The position numbers and the translations under genes are program-made. Of a stretch of 64,000 bases of DNA, positions 12,008 through 22,739 are shown piece by piece. Numbering within the stretch: the stretch's first letter is position 1; each line of letters opens with the position of its first letter. A model generated the notes under the pieces. It was given only the letters and a program-made list of their open reading frames with translations. It made no database searches and was not told the origin of the DNA. Source of the stretch: Umbilicaria muhlenbergii (lineage: Eukaryota; Ascomycota; Lecanoromycetes; Umbilicariales; Umbilicariaceae); the NCBI GenBank assembly GCA_000611775.1, contig KK106981.1, forward strand, positions 10,009,183 through 10,073,182, in the 5' to 3' direction.

Positions 12008-14049
12008 TTGCTAGGGCAACAACAACGACTACGGACAGATCAAGGGTGAGCTGATATACGAGCTCAGGGTACCATGTACCCTGAAAAGATAAGAGCTGCT
12101 TTTTGAGATCTGCCCCGTGTTAGATGAAGTAATAGTTGCGCAGCCAATGGAAGTTTGAGAACATGATGCGGATCAAGCTCGAACGATTGATCGAGGTAGG
12201 TTCGATAGGGTGTGTAGTATGCCTCTCCAGTCGGAAAAGCGGTCAGGCCTCATCAAAGGGCCTGTTTACTCTCCGAGGAGGCCATATGAGCACACCTCGA
12301 CGCACCGTACGGCTGCAGCTTGCCCGGAACTCTTTGCGAGATGGCGGCGCCATTGCCAATAAGCCCCGCGGCACGAAGCGCTGATAGGTGAGGTGGGTGA
12401 TTCCGTGCAAGTACTCTGCGTCGACCAACGGCCTTGGTGACATGGTGATGGAGTATTGTCTGTGCAACACATGCCGCAACGGTAGAGCGGGGAGATATGG
12501 TTCACGTAACAGCACCAATGATCAGATGTAATTCCTGTGAATCTTGTCCCTCAGTGCTAGTGCGAGCAGTGGGTCGCAGTAGAGCATCAGATTGCGGGTG
12601 ACGATCCGAAGCCCTGAGTGCATATGTGATACGTCTGAGTCGCTGCTCTGCACGAAGGGATGCAGACATCGTTCCTTCTCCCCGCAGTGGGTCAAGGAGC
12701 ATTTAACACGGGGGCTGGCTTTCCGGAAAGGGACTATCACCAGTAAGTCCAATGGACGGCGTCTGCAGGGCGTGTTACACACACACTGATGCATCAGCCC
12801 GACCTGGTGCGGGCACTCTTGGCACAGCTCAGATTGCAGCGCCCTGACTCTCTCGTATCCAGAGTTCCAGACAGATAAGAGGCCATGAAACACAGGGTAC
12901 ACGATCGGTGCAGAATGCTTTGCTGTTCGCGCCGCGAACCCAACCTCGGCCCAGAGGACGTTGGTGGAGCGGAGGTCACTTGGCAGCGAGGGTGTTACGC
13001 TGGGAAACATAAGCCTTCCTTTACACGAAGTTCCAAGAGTACGGAGCACTAGCGTGGAGTATCTCCCTGGTTGATCTCTCGCACTGCACTTCGTTACAAA
13101 CTACACGGCGGTACGGAGTAGGGCAACTCAGGGTACATGATGGACGAGGGGTACCCATGCTAGCGCCTACATCGAGAGCAGAGGCGGTGCGCAATGCCAG
13201 CTGCGAGGAAGGAGGAAGGAGGAAGGACAACCTCGCAAGTCGCCATCTGAATCTCCGTTATTTTAAAGTTCTCATCCTGATCGCTGGATGAGCCGACTCG
13301 GCAGAGTAACCGCACACTGCAGCTCGTATCAAAGATGACAGACCGAGTATGAGAAGACGAGAGGACGAGAAGGTGGCTTTCCACCGACGAGCTGAACGTG
13401 ATCATGTAATGCGCGCTGATCTGAACACTCACGACCATGGCGTCTGCAGACGGAGGTGCACTGTTAGCGATTGGCGAATCCACTTCGCCTCTCCCCACCT
13501 ACCACGACTGATACTCAAACGCTCAATCCGCTGGCCTGAGGGAAACTGCTTGCATTAGGGCAATTAGCCCATCTGTCCTCGGCTGTCCGGCATCCCCCCC
13601 TAACGATACTTGCAGCAGTACTGAAACACCGCCATTCGCTCTTTCTCCATGGATATATGATCGCCATGGCGATAGCAGTAGCAATATGCGGTTCTAAATG
13701 CATAAGTCAGTGCGGCAGCAATCTGCAGAACGAGGTTGCCGACATGCTTGCCCCGCCTTCAGCTTCGCCTTGCGTAGAGGCGTGCGGATAATGTTTGTGC
13801 GTGTGCAACATCACCGTACGTGTGCAGGGAGATGGTGCTCCCATAAGCCCCATGAGCTCCCCGGAGCTTCTTTCCTGGCTGTGGCCGGATGGCTGGTTTG
13901 GTTCATCACGATGGAGCCAACCGTTTAATTTATGTGGACATTGGGGTTAATCTCGTAGTTGAAGGCGTTCAAGTCCGATTGTTGTTACACTAGAAAGATC
14001 ATCTCCATTTCCCTCGCAAAGACAGTCAATATTCCTATGTTTACTTACT
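12008..14049. other. Gene-free interval, 2 kb
   Basis: Shared upstream region of the first Ppo gene (minus) and the DUF2235 gene (plus), so it must hold two divergent promoters. Short open frames on both strands lack domains and splice structure. Nothing else is supported. Confidence 0.55.
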
Positions 14050-16120
14050 ATGCCTCGTGTTAACCGCAACTCTCTTGGACATCCAAGCGATGTACGCCAG
14101 GGCTCTGCAGGCCCAGGCTACCGCCGCGACGGTACAGAACGCAAGAAACTCGTTCTCTGTTTTGATGGCACTGGCAACAAGTTTCAGGGAACCAGTGCAG
14201 ACAGCAATATATTGAAGATCTATAGAATGCTTGACCGGGAGGATGGCGGATTTCACTACTACCAGGTAACTCCCACTTTGCTTCTTCTGACTTGATGATA
14301 CTCAGTAGAATCGTAAAGCCCGGCATTGGGACGTATGTGACTACGAGGTCTTTGTCTCATACGAGCATGACCGCACGCCTGAATTCATGGTATCAGAAGG
14401 CCAAAGACTCCGCCGTCGGTGATTTTACCATCACTATCACTACAATTGTCGCTCGGCATACTAATACGATTTCCAGGCACGTCGTTCGATGAACATGTGA
14501 TGGGAGCCTACACATTCTTGATGCGCTACTACTCCCCTGGGGACGACATCTTCTTCTTTGGTTTCAGTCGAGGCTCCTATACAGCACGGTTCCTCGCAGA
14601 AATGCTCGACCATGTCGGTCTGCTTAGTGCAGGCAACGAGGAATTGATTCGGTTCGCATGGAAGACCTTTGCCCAATGGCAGCAGAGGCACGGCAAAGGC
14701 CCGGAGGAAGAGAAGAAGAAAAGACAGATGTTCGAATTCATGCGCGGTTTCAGGGAGACTTTCAGCCGCCCTGTAAGACGGATTCGGTTCTTGGGGCTTT
14801 TCGATACAGGCACGGCCCCTCTCCTCTCAAAGAGCCCCTCGTGCTGACCGATATCTAGTGAACAGTGTGCCTAGGTTTGAAAATGCTTGGATGCAGAGGA
14901 GTAAATTCCCTTACACAGCCAGAAGTTCTGCAAAGGTAATTCGGCATGCGGTGGCGATCGATGAAAGACGGGCGAAATTTCGCCAAGATTTAATCTCTCA
15001 GACGAGCATTAAGGAGTCTCACCGCCATCATGACCATCACCTGCGCAAGGGCAGGACCAAGACAAGGCAAGACAAAGGGCAAAATCAGGACGATCAACTG
15101 GCCATTCCAGAGGCGCCTGAACGCTTCAGAAGGCCGAGCCAAGCTCGACCTCTTAACGACGAGGAGCTAACATCGCGCCACCGTCGTAGCTCTCAAAGAG
15201 GTCGTAGCAGATCGGTCAGCCCCGGCAAAGCTGAGAGAAAAAGGTCGGAAAACGATCTCGACTCTATCAGCTCGCAGGTCTCATTACAACCTCCAGACAG
15301 AGCAGCGGAGCAAGATGAAGACTCCGAGGACGAGGAAGCTGCGCAAGACATCGAAGAGATATGGTTTCCCGGCTGTCACGCCGATATTGGCGGAGGGTGG
15401 CCCTTGTCCGCCGGTGAGGAATGCCCTCTGAGCCACTGTCCTCTGGTGTGGATGGTCAGGGAAGCGCAGAAAGCTGGTCTACAGTTTAATTATGAGAAAA
15501 TGAAGCGCCTCCAATGCCACGACGACGACTTCGATATGTTCTCCGCATTGCCCAAGGAGACGCTAGCGGCATTTCATGGTTTCGACATACCCGAGGTTCA
15601 GGTCACTGGGACCCCTGGCTCTGAGAACGGCCCTCGTTTTCCGCAGGGAGGTTTGAACGAGAAAGGGCAGCCGCAGGAGCCGTTCGAACCAATGCCAAAG
15701 TCCGAGTTTTTGGAGACGTTGCACAAAGCAGCTACAAAGGGCAAACTGCATGACTGTCTCGAATTCAACAATGGCCTCCCCTTCATTTCTGTCCTTTCAT
15801 GGAAGATTATGGAATACCTTCCTTTCCGCCGTATGGACTTGCAATCTGATGGGTCGTGGAAGTCAATCTCATGGCCACTCCCCAAGGGCGAAGTGAGGGA
15901 TATACCCGAAGATGCCCGGATCCACCACAGCGCAATCAGGAGAATGGAACACGACGAGAACTACCGACCCGGTAATCTCATCATCGGCGGTGGTGGACGT
16001 GGGATCAAAAAGGCACCTAAGAAATACGGAATCGGGCAGTGGGAAATCTTCAAGGAGGAAGGAAACCCCGTGGGAGAGACCTTTATTCGGAAAGGTCCTT
16101 ATTCCAATGAAAAGATGTAG
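14050..16120 (+). CDS. DUF2235 (Tle1-like) alpha/beta-hydrolase, 636 aa
   Basis: Four exons (14050-14265, 14319-14418, 14477-14809, 14859-16120). The N-terminus after about residue 32 reads [12 protein letters not shown], the start of the DUF2235/T6SS phospholipase effector Tle1-like catalytic domain. The nucleophile elbow is GFSRG (Ser136), followed by [17 protein letters not shown]. The later family blocks [14 protein letters not shown] and [10 protein letters not shown] (His390, Asp392) are present, the latter expected to carry catalytic Asp/His. A charged insertion rich in Ser/Arg/Asp/Glu (about residues 255-380) separates the blocks. Such proteins are widespread in filamentous fungi as presumed cytosolic lipases or esterases with unknown substrate. 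The third intron begins with GC, a GC-AG intron needed to join FDT to VNSVP in frame. No signal peptide. Confidence 0.9.
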
Positions 16121-17266
16121 ATAGACCTTTGGCGCATGACTATTTGAGCTAATGATGACCTTTCCTCACTGCTTGGATTACTGAGGCATAGCCGTGACAC
16201 ACTGAGCCGGCGACGGGTTGATCTTTTCGGAGACCGGGACGGTACAGCACCCAAGGTACCTACGATTGTTACATAGGAATTTAGCTTAGACCGCATTGGC
16301 AACTCTCTAGTGATCCGAGGATTAATAATTGATGCGAGGAAGAAACAGCAGACTCAAAAGGCGAGTGATGACGAGGTCCGATAGCATGACCGGGCGGACC
16401 AGACGTCCTTTAAAATACCCTTCTCTTGTTTCCCAAGAGAATGGGTCATAAGTCAGGAGTAGAGGGAGATTTCTCTCACCAAAACTCTTACCAAGCCATT
16501 GCGAATTTCCCAGTGCTGCTAGGAGAAACTTCCGTTCCCCGCGCGGGACTTGGCGAAGATCAACTGGCAGTTCTCTTTCTATCCACGCCATCTGACTGAT
16601 CTTCTTGTATATATTTGCAACTGTTGTACTCGTGATGGATATGCTGAAGCAGAAACGCAAGTCGAATGGGGTCTGACGCTCGTGGCAAGCGGCATTGAAG
16701 GTGGTGAGTCAAGGTGGCCGGCGAATTGCAATGCTCCGGCTCCGGCTCCGCGACCCTCAGTATCATACGACTGCGCGCTCCTCAGCCTACTCGGAGTAAG
16801 CCGAAGAATCTCTACCTTACCCATGCCGAACAACTGTGCTGCGAAAAGCTGCTCAGACCTGACGAACTTTTTGCATTCCCATCTTGTGCGACACGACGGC
16901 TTGATTGAATCTTCTTGATTGCTTGGAAACGATTGAGCGGCGCTGCCATGCCTTCTACAGTGGGGCCAATCAAATCCTGTGAGTGGCAATCATTCAATGA
17001 TTGTATCTGTCCGGTCTGTACATCGGCCCTGTTGTCTGTTTTGTCGAGTGCCAACACATATCTGTCCTGCACATGTTTTTGTGCGGTTTCAATACACTCA
17101 AACTTGATTCAATCCGAAGTCTGGAAATTCGCCGTCCAAGAAGCATCCTTACCGTTACTTTACGATTATGTACCGGAGGAGATAAAAGCCTGACTAAGAT
17201 AGCACAACAATCCTTAAGGCTTTGAGCACCGATACGGCCAGATCGCTTTAACTTATCACGATAGAG
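16121..17266. other. Intergenic, 1.1 kb
   Basis: 3' side of the hydrolase gene and promoter of the bHLH gene. Opposed short open frames without domains. No feature recognised. Confidence 0.55.
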
Positions 17267-18262
17267 ATGAAAGACGCCACTGCCCCTGCGGAGTCTGGTC
17301 CGTTCGCCCATGCGGAATGGGAAGCGTGGCTGAAGTGGGATGGAGGAGATCAACTTCCATCGCCGACCCTTGGCCGCCGGACCTCCTCGTTTCCCATGGC
17401 TACGCATCACGAAAACTCGGGCGCCTCACCACATGGCTGCCAAAAGCAGGATACTGCTGACATGGAGAGTCTGGAGAGCTCAAGCAAGGATCAGGATGCA
17501 GAGCAAGAGGAAGTCCAGGACTTGACATCGTCGGAATCATCGTACCCTCTCGCCCAACCCAGGAACCCTAAGAGGAAAAGGGAGATCATGGCGTTCGTAG
17601 AGGATGCTGGCATCAAGAGTCCTTCGATGAAGAAAAAAAGCCACAATGTGGTCGAGAAACGATACCGAGCAAATCTCAACGACAAGATTGCGGCTCTTCG
17701 GGACAGTGTGCCAAGCCTTCGACGGATGTCAATTACAACTACCAAGGACCAGATCACGGGACCGTCTGGAAATGCCGAGGATCTCCACGTACCTGCACCT
17801 CCACCCCAAAAGCTAAACAAAACAACAGTCCTTTCCAAGGCGATTGAGTATATCCAACATCTTGAAAGACGCAATCGTTGTTTGGTAGAGGAGAACAGCA
17901 TGCTCTGTAATCAGAGGGACGGTCTCATACGACACCAACATCTAGATGCGGCCGAGGTAAGGGGACCGGGAAATGGAGATGTTAGTGGGGACGGCGCTTC
18001 AGCTCCCTTTACTCAGCTGGGAACCGCCGTTAAGATCACAATGAATTCATCAATTGGGCCTCGAGGAATGATTTCCGTGCCCGAAAACATCAGTAAGCTT
18101 CGACCCGGCTCCCTACAATCTCATTATGCAGATCAGTCATGTTATCGTAGTTCTGGGGCGTTGCCGTCGCGAAGCTCTGGTCCGGGCGAAGCTGCTACTG
18201 GAGACCCACCCCAGGAAACCATGAGCAAGCTCATGGTTGGAACGCTTGCTGGTTTGTGGTGA
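17267..18262 (+). CDS. Short SREBP-type bHLH transcription factor, 331 aa
   Basis: A single open frame from an ATG. An acidic, Ser-rich N-terminal region precedes a basic helix-loop-helix domain at about residues 122-215. The basic region is KKKSHNVVEKRYRANLNDKI, with the Tyr after the first Arg that marks the SREBP class. The loop is long and holds a Pro-rich insertion. Helix 2 (TTVLSKAIEYIQHLERRN) runs into a leucine-zipper-like stretch. The protein ends just after KLMVGTLAGL, a segment that in full-length SREBPs lies shortly before the membrane part. No transmembrane segment is present, so the factor should be soluble and nuclear without proteolytic release, like the soluble SREBP paralogs of filamentous fungi. 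A 3' exon that I failed to find, or a late frameshift, remains possible. Confidence 0.88.
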   Translation: MKDATAPAESGPFAHAEWEAWLKWDGGDQLPSPTLGRRTSSFPMATHHENSGASPHGCQKQDTADMESLESSSKDQDAEQEEVQDLTSSESSYPLAQPRNPKRKREIMAFVEDAGIKSPSMKKKSHNVVEKRYRANLNDKIAALRDSVPSLRRMSITTTKDQITGPSGNAEDLHVPAPPPQKLNKTTVLSKAIEYIQHLERRNRCLVEENSMLCNQRDGLIRHQHLDAAEVRGPGNGDVSGDGASAPFTQLGTAVKITMNSSIGPRGMISVPENISKLRPGSLQSHYADQSCYRSSGALPSRSSGPGEAATGDPPQETMSKLMVGTLAGLW

Positions 18263-19188
18263 CTGGACATGGCTCGTCCGAAGTCTCTTTGACGGCTCTC
18301 CGTCGTGCGGCAGTCCTCACTCGGCATGTTTTCTGGGTGGGTTCAAGCGCTCCTCGTAACGAACTCGATTGCGCCCTGAAGCTTGTGGCTGCTATTTAAT
18401 GCTACCTTACCTAGCCGATCCGAGCAAATATCTCATGGGCTGGTGAAGGAGTCCCCGCTGATCTCCAAAGATCCTCGCAAAGGGCCAACAGCTGCATCGA
18501 ATACTGGTCCGTCAGCATCATCCAGGTCCTTGTTGAGATCCGAGCCAAACAACGGTTTGTGTCACACATCATGATAGACGCTTGTAGGCGGCATCGAGCG
18601 TTTCAGATTCAGTAGGGCTGTACCGTAGCCGCGCGTCGTGATGGAGCTGGTGGGTGAAGCTTGAGTGTACGGAGGTAGTTATCATAACGCAGCAGCAGGT
18701 GGACATGCATTGGACAGCTCGCAACTATATTTATCTCTTTCTTTGAACTATAGGCACTCTACCTCATTGCTTCTTGGGACCAATCTTGCAGACACCCTGA
18801 AGGAGAGAGCCCCTTTTAGAAAATCATGTGCTGTTAGCTACTCTGTCATTCGAGATTTAGGGATTACAGCAATTTGAGGCAACTGTTCCAAGCATCCCGG
18901 GTCAAGCAACTCCGCCATCATACTGGTATTGCCGCTACGGCGCAGGCTATGCAGATGTAAGATTAGAAGGACCGTCGTTGGAAGGTGAAGAGGACCAAGG
19001 CGCATGGCCCCTAGATCACTGCACATGATCCAGTGCGGACCTGGAGCAAGTTTTGGAGGCGAAGAGGGAAGAGTCAGTAGACGATATAAATGCAGACGAA
19101 GGCCAGCCAACTGAAACGGATTTTCTCTTGATCTGCTCCTCACGTGTCTTTGAAATTTCTTGCTGTCGTTAGAAAGACGCCGCTTTCG
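18263..19188. other. Intergenic, 0.9 kb
   Basis: Between the bHLH gene and the decayed membrane-protein gene, both on the plus strand. Just past the bHLH stop another frame stays open to about 18400 but shows no clear homology. Nothing else seen. Confidence 0.5.
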
Positions 19189-21435
19189 ATGATGGCGGAG
19201 AAACCGGACTCTGGTATTCATGCTAGCGCCTCAGCCCGCTCATCTCCCCCACAGAGCCCATCTCCCTCTGGCGGACAGCAGACCGCTGAGTACTTTCCTA
19301 CATTGCGGAGAAGCGACACTCATGAGCACGCGTCAATACAGTCTGCATTCGCATATCAAGTCAAGGAATCCCCAAGTCCTGAAGAGAAGCTTACATCGAG
19401 CTCCACTCCCAGCCATAATCGTAAGCTACCGTCCAATTCGTCCTGTGTTTGCTGCAGCCCCTGCGTCCACCTCTTTTACTGACGTCTTTGAATAAACTCC
19501 ACAGGGCCTGAGTGTTGCTAAGATCCCTTCTAGGATCCCGCCAATACCCAGAGTCCTTTACCGAAATCATACAAATTTCACTCCACTGAACATGTTTGCA
19601 CAGGGCCCCTTCCCAATGGAGGAACAGATGGAATCAAGCGCCCAAAAGGAGGGCATGCATGGCTATATAGCCCTGTTCAACAGGGAAAATGGCTATTTCT
19701 CAACGCATTCTTCCGATGGTTCGCCACGCTTGCACTCCTTGCTCTCATAGGAGGAGTCCTGAGGGCATATCATGTAAGAACGATCATGGACAAAGGAGAC
19801 ATACTATGGTTTAATGCAATCAATCTTGGTCTTTGCCTCGTCCTGGGCCTCAACCTTGATGTATGTGGTCCCGACCTTGTATGGCTTGATGCACATCGTG
19901 TTCATTCCACTAATTCTGGCGCAGGCAGCAATGGGTGCTCTGGCGCAAAATCCGAGATGGTGGATATTGGCAAGGAAGCTGCATCCCGCTTATGAGGTCT
20001 ACACAATTCCCAATCCATTCTCGCATTTGTTCTCATCGATGGTATAGTTTGATCTCATCATGGGCTGTGATAGCAAGCGTAACGTATTACGACTGGCCTG
20101 ACTCGCGAAACGCCGTCCATTGGTTGGGCTGTGTTGTATGTGTTACCTGCTTGTTAACATCGGATTGCAAGGTGGTGTGGCGATGCTTGGCCTCACCTAC
20201 AGTATAGAGATTTCACAAACAGCAGTACTTACACGCCTTGGCGAGACGAGTGTGGTAGACTTATCATACTTCAGTTCAAGCGGGAACGGCCAAACAACAA
20301 GCGCAAAATCTACCCTAAATGAACAACAGGCAGTGGCTAATGCATGGGGTGCTGGAGCCTCCAAATTCTCAACGAGTTACGGTGAGAATTACGCACACTT
20401 CGGCATTGACTTCGGTTTTAATGATGATCTGAAGACCTGAATCTACTACTTCAGTGATGATTCCTCGAAGGACTACGATATCTCTGACATCTCATCGCGA
20501 AGCTTGAATTCTACATCCGAATGTAGAAGGTGCGATGTTATCGACAGCCGCGTTGTGCCCGGCGGCGAGGGTGGAACCGAGACAGCAGTCATATAAATTG
20601 ACGGCAGGACGAATCATACACTCAAGCTCTCTACGGCCATCGTCGGTGGCGCAGCTTATAAGACAGACACCAGGCAAACCTGTGGTCCACGATGTGCACA
20701 GGTGTTGGTTTATCTAGGCACTGACCTAACCGGCAACAATCAAACTGCGGCGGTCTTTCAACTGTAATACCACGGTTTCCCAAGTCAATCACATAGATCA
20801 TGGCGCTGGTCTGACGCTCACGGAACAAGAAGAGCTTCCCGATACGCAAGCACGCATAGCTGCGGGCGCAATAGGGTTGGACGGAACGAACAGTACTTTC
20901 CAGAACCAGAGCTACACACTAGGTGACTTTTGGGCAAGTTCCCCCGCTTCCTGATGAGGAGACCATGGCTCAATACGTCTCTCGCTTTGTGATCGGAGTA
21001 ATCCTGGCCGCCGACAGCGACGGTCAGAACCCCAAGATTAACATAACGGACGGCGTAGAGCCGTACACGGGATCGGTCCTCAATGTTGAAACCTGGCGTG
21101 GAGTCCCGCGTGTTGCAATCATCATGGGGAGCTTGTTGCTAGCGCATGGAATATTGTTCGTCGGCGCGACAGCTGTGGCAAATACGGTGGTCGTGAGGGA
21201 CGACAGCTATCTGTCGTGCGCGAAGCTCTTACGCCACGTAGTCGCTCAAGAAGGGGAAGCCGGTGGTGGAGGTGATGGGACCGTTCTGAAGGGCCAGCAA
21301 ATCGTGACCGAATTGACAAGCGCCGGGCGAGGTCATATCGACTATGGCTTTCGAGGTGTCTTTACCCAAAGCGGGCCAAGGGCGTGGGATATGAACGATG
21401 GGGATTTGAGCGATGTCGAGATTAAGCAGACTTGA
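19189..21435 (+). pseudogene. Decayed fungal multi-pass membrane protein gene
   Basis: A host gene of a fungal family with N-terminal membrane segments, a large extracytoplasmic domain and a C-terminal membrane segment. Plausible introns join ATG 19189-19420 to 19505 onward, remove about 19870-19924 (GTATGT...CAG) and remove the 51 nt before TTTGATCTCATC (GTCTAC...TATAG). Recognisable blocks are WLFLNAFFRWFATLALLALI, RWWILARKLHPAYE, FDLIMGCDS, VNIGLQGGVAMLGLTYS, CGPRCAQV, NCNTTVSQV and RFVIGVILAAD. The reading frame is interrupted by TAA 19519, TAG 19531, TGA 20099, TGA 20438 (at an expected Trp) and TAA 20594, and it shifts near 20759 and near 20935. Every stop can be explained by one C-to-T or G-to-A change. 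Family function unknown. The alternative, additional unseen introns, does not fit the continuous similarity on both sides of the stops. Confidence 0.7.
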
Positions 21436-21913
21436 AAGGCCGGCCTGTACAACCACAGATGCAAAGTATTTTTGTTTTTGGCGAAGGGCATTCCAGAGGC
21501 GGGTGCAATAAGGGCTTCAGCAGGATTCTCTCAGCTTCGTTGGAAACATCGTCTCTTTGCTCCGTGTGCTTGGCAATGTTTCAACCATCTCAGTCTTCCA
21601 ATACGATATCTTCTGTTTGCAGTCTGCTTGGTTTGCGAGGGGTTCAATCGATCTCACTCTTCCAATACGTCTCGAGCTAACCACACAGAAGTCCTTGATT
21701 CAACATGATGACGCACAGATCCGATATCCCGCTTCGAAATACAATCTGCTGACTCTTCTGATCTGATCCATCTCTCTCCAATGCTCACTGCACGTCAAAT
21801 CCAAAATCCACCAAAGCGCACAACCTCCCCCTCTGCACCCGGCGAAAGCGTCCTCACCTTAAACGACCTCCTTCTGCACCTCCACCAGCTACCACACACC
21901 CATCAGCACTCTC
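21436..21913. other. Intergenic, 0.5 kb
   Basis: Lies between the decayed gene and the 3' end of the small coiled-coil gene. It contains the imperfect duplication listed separately. No gene recognised. Confidence 0.55.
21558..21672. repeat. Imperfect tandem duplication, two units of about 55 bp
   Basis: Unit one (about 21558-21610) and unit two (about 21620-21672) share TGCTTGG, TTCAA, ATCTCA and TCTTCCAATACG in the same order and at similar spacing. The copies have diverged, so this is an old local duplication. No function suggested. Confidence 0.45.
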
Positions 21914-22288
21914 TCACCTCATCCCAAACCCCCAACTCACCAAACCCCTCAAAACCTTCCTCTCCGCAATCCTCCCCCTCATCTCCTCCCTCAGCTCCCC
22001 AAACTCCTCCCGACACATCTCAACGCGACGGTCAAGGTAATTGCGCGAGCTGTCATACTCCTGCACGGCGAGAGTGAGACGCTTCTTTTCCAGCTTGAGG
22101 AGGGCGTGCTGCCAGTGGTGGAGGCCGAAGTGGCAACTGTCGTAGCGGTCGATGAGGAGGTCTTGGTGGGATTCGTTGGTTTGGAGTTGGGTGAGGAGGG
22201 AGGTGAGGCGGGCTTGTTTGGTGGCGGGGGTTGGGGGGGCGGAGGAGGGGGGTTGGGATGCGCTGGGGGGTCTCGGGGTGTCGGCCAT
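21914..22288 (-). CDS. Small coiled-coil hypothetical protein, 124 aa
   Basis: The first ATG of this frame is at 22288; the frame is open further upstream but only with a GTG. The first 25 residues are Pro/Ser-rich. From about residue 26 the protein is a long charged helix (TSLLTQLQTNESHQDLLIDR, then HALLKLEKKRLTLAVQEYD and REEFGELREEMRGRIAERK), typical of a coiled coil. No enzyme motif, signal peptide or membrane segment. I do not recognise the family. The clear amphipathic pattern and G/C-biased third positions support coding. The antisense strand also holds a long Gly-rich frame, which I take as its shadow. Confidence 0.65.
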   Translation of the reverse strand: MADTPRPPSASQPPSSAPPTPATKQARLTSLLTQLQTNESHQDLLIDRYDSCHFGLHHWQHALLKLEKKRLTLAVQEYDSSRNYLDRRVEMCREEFGELREEMRGRIAERKVLRGLVSWGFGMR

Positions 22289-22739
22289 GGTTGTGCGGGT
22301 GGTGCTGGCAGGGGGAAGGCGATGGGTTTGGGGTTTGACGTCGGTGAGGGTGCCGGGGGTGGTGAGCTTTGGTTTTGGATACACTCGGCTAATTCAGGGC
22401 TCGTTGATCAATGAATCACTTATAGTATCGTTCTGTGGCGCCGATGTCGGGCGTAAGGACTTGGTAAGGGGTAATGTCCAGCTGGGGATCCCCTTGACTG
22501 CTCTATAACCACGAAAGACTTTGAGGTATATTTACATATCGCTTGCGAAGATAAGTTGTCAAGGGGTCCTCCGACTGAGGACGGCCAAAAGGAGCGGTAT
22601 TCGGGCATCAGGACTTGAAGAAGGAGCACTTGCAAATGTTCACATGGACAAAGACACAGATACGCACAAGGGCTTCCTTAGATCTATGAGAGGATACTCA
22701 AATACCGTTGCTGTCTGATATGCTGCTTAAGCCCTTCCA
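22289..22739. other. Intergenic, 0.45 kb
   Basis: Promoter of the small coiled-coil gene and 3' side of the aldo/keto reductase gene. Nothing recognised. Confidence 0.55.

Noticed and set aside
12502-13558. Several overlapping frames of 60-175 codons on both strands
   Set aside because: None shows a domain, and they exclude one another. Treated as shadows of non-coding DNA.
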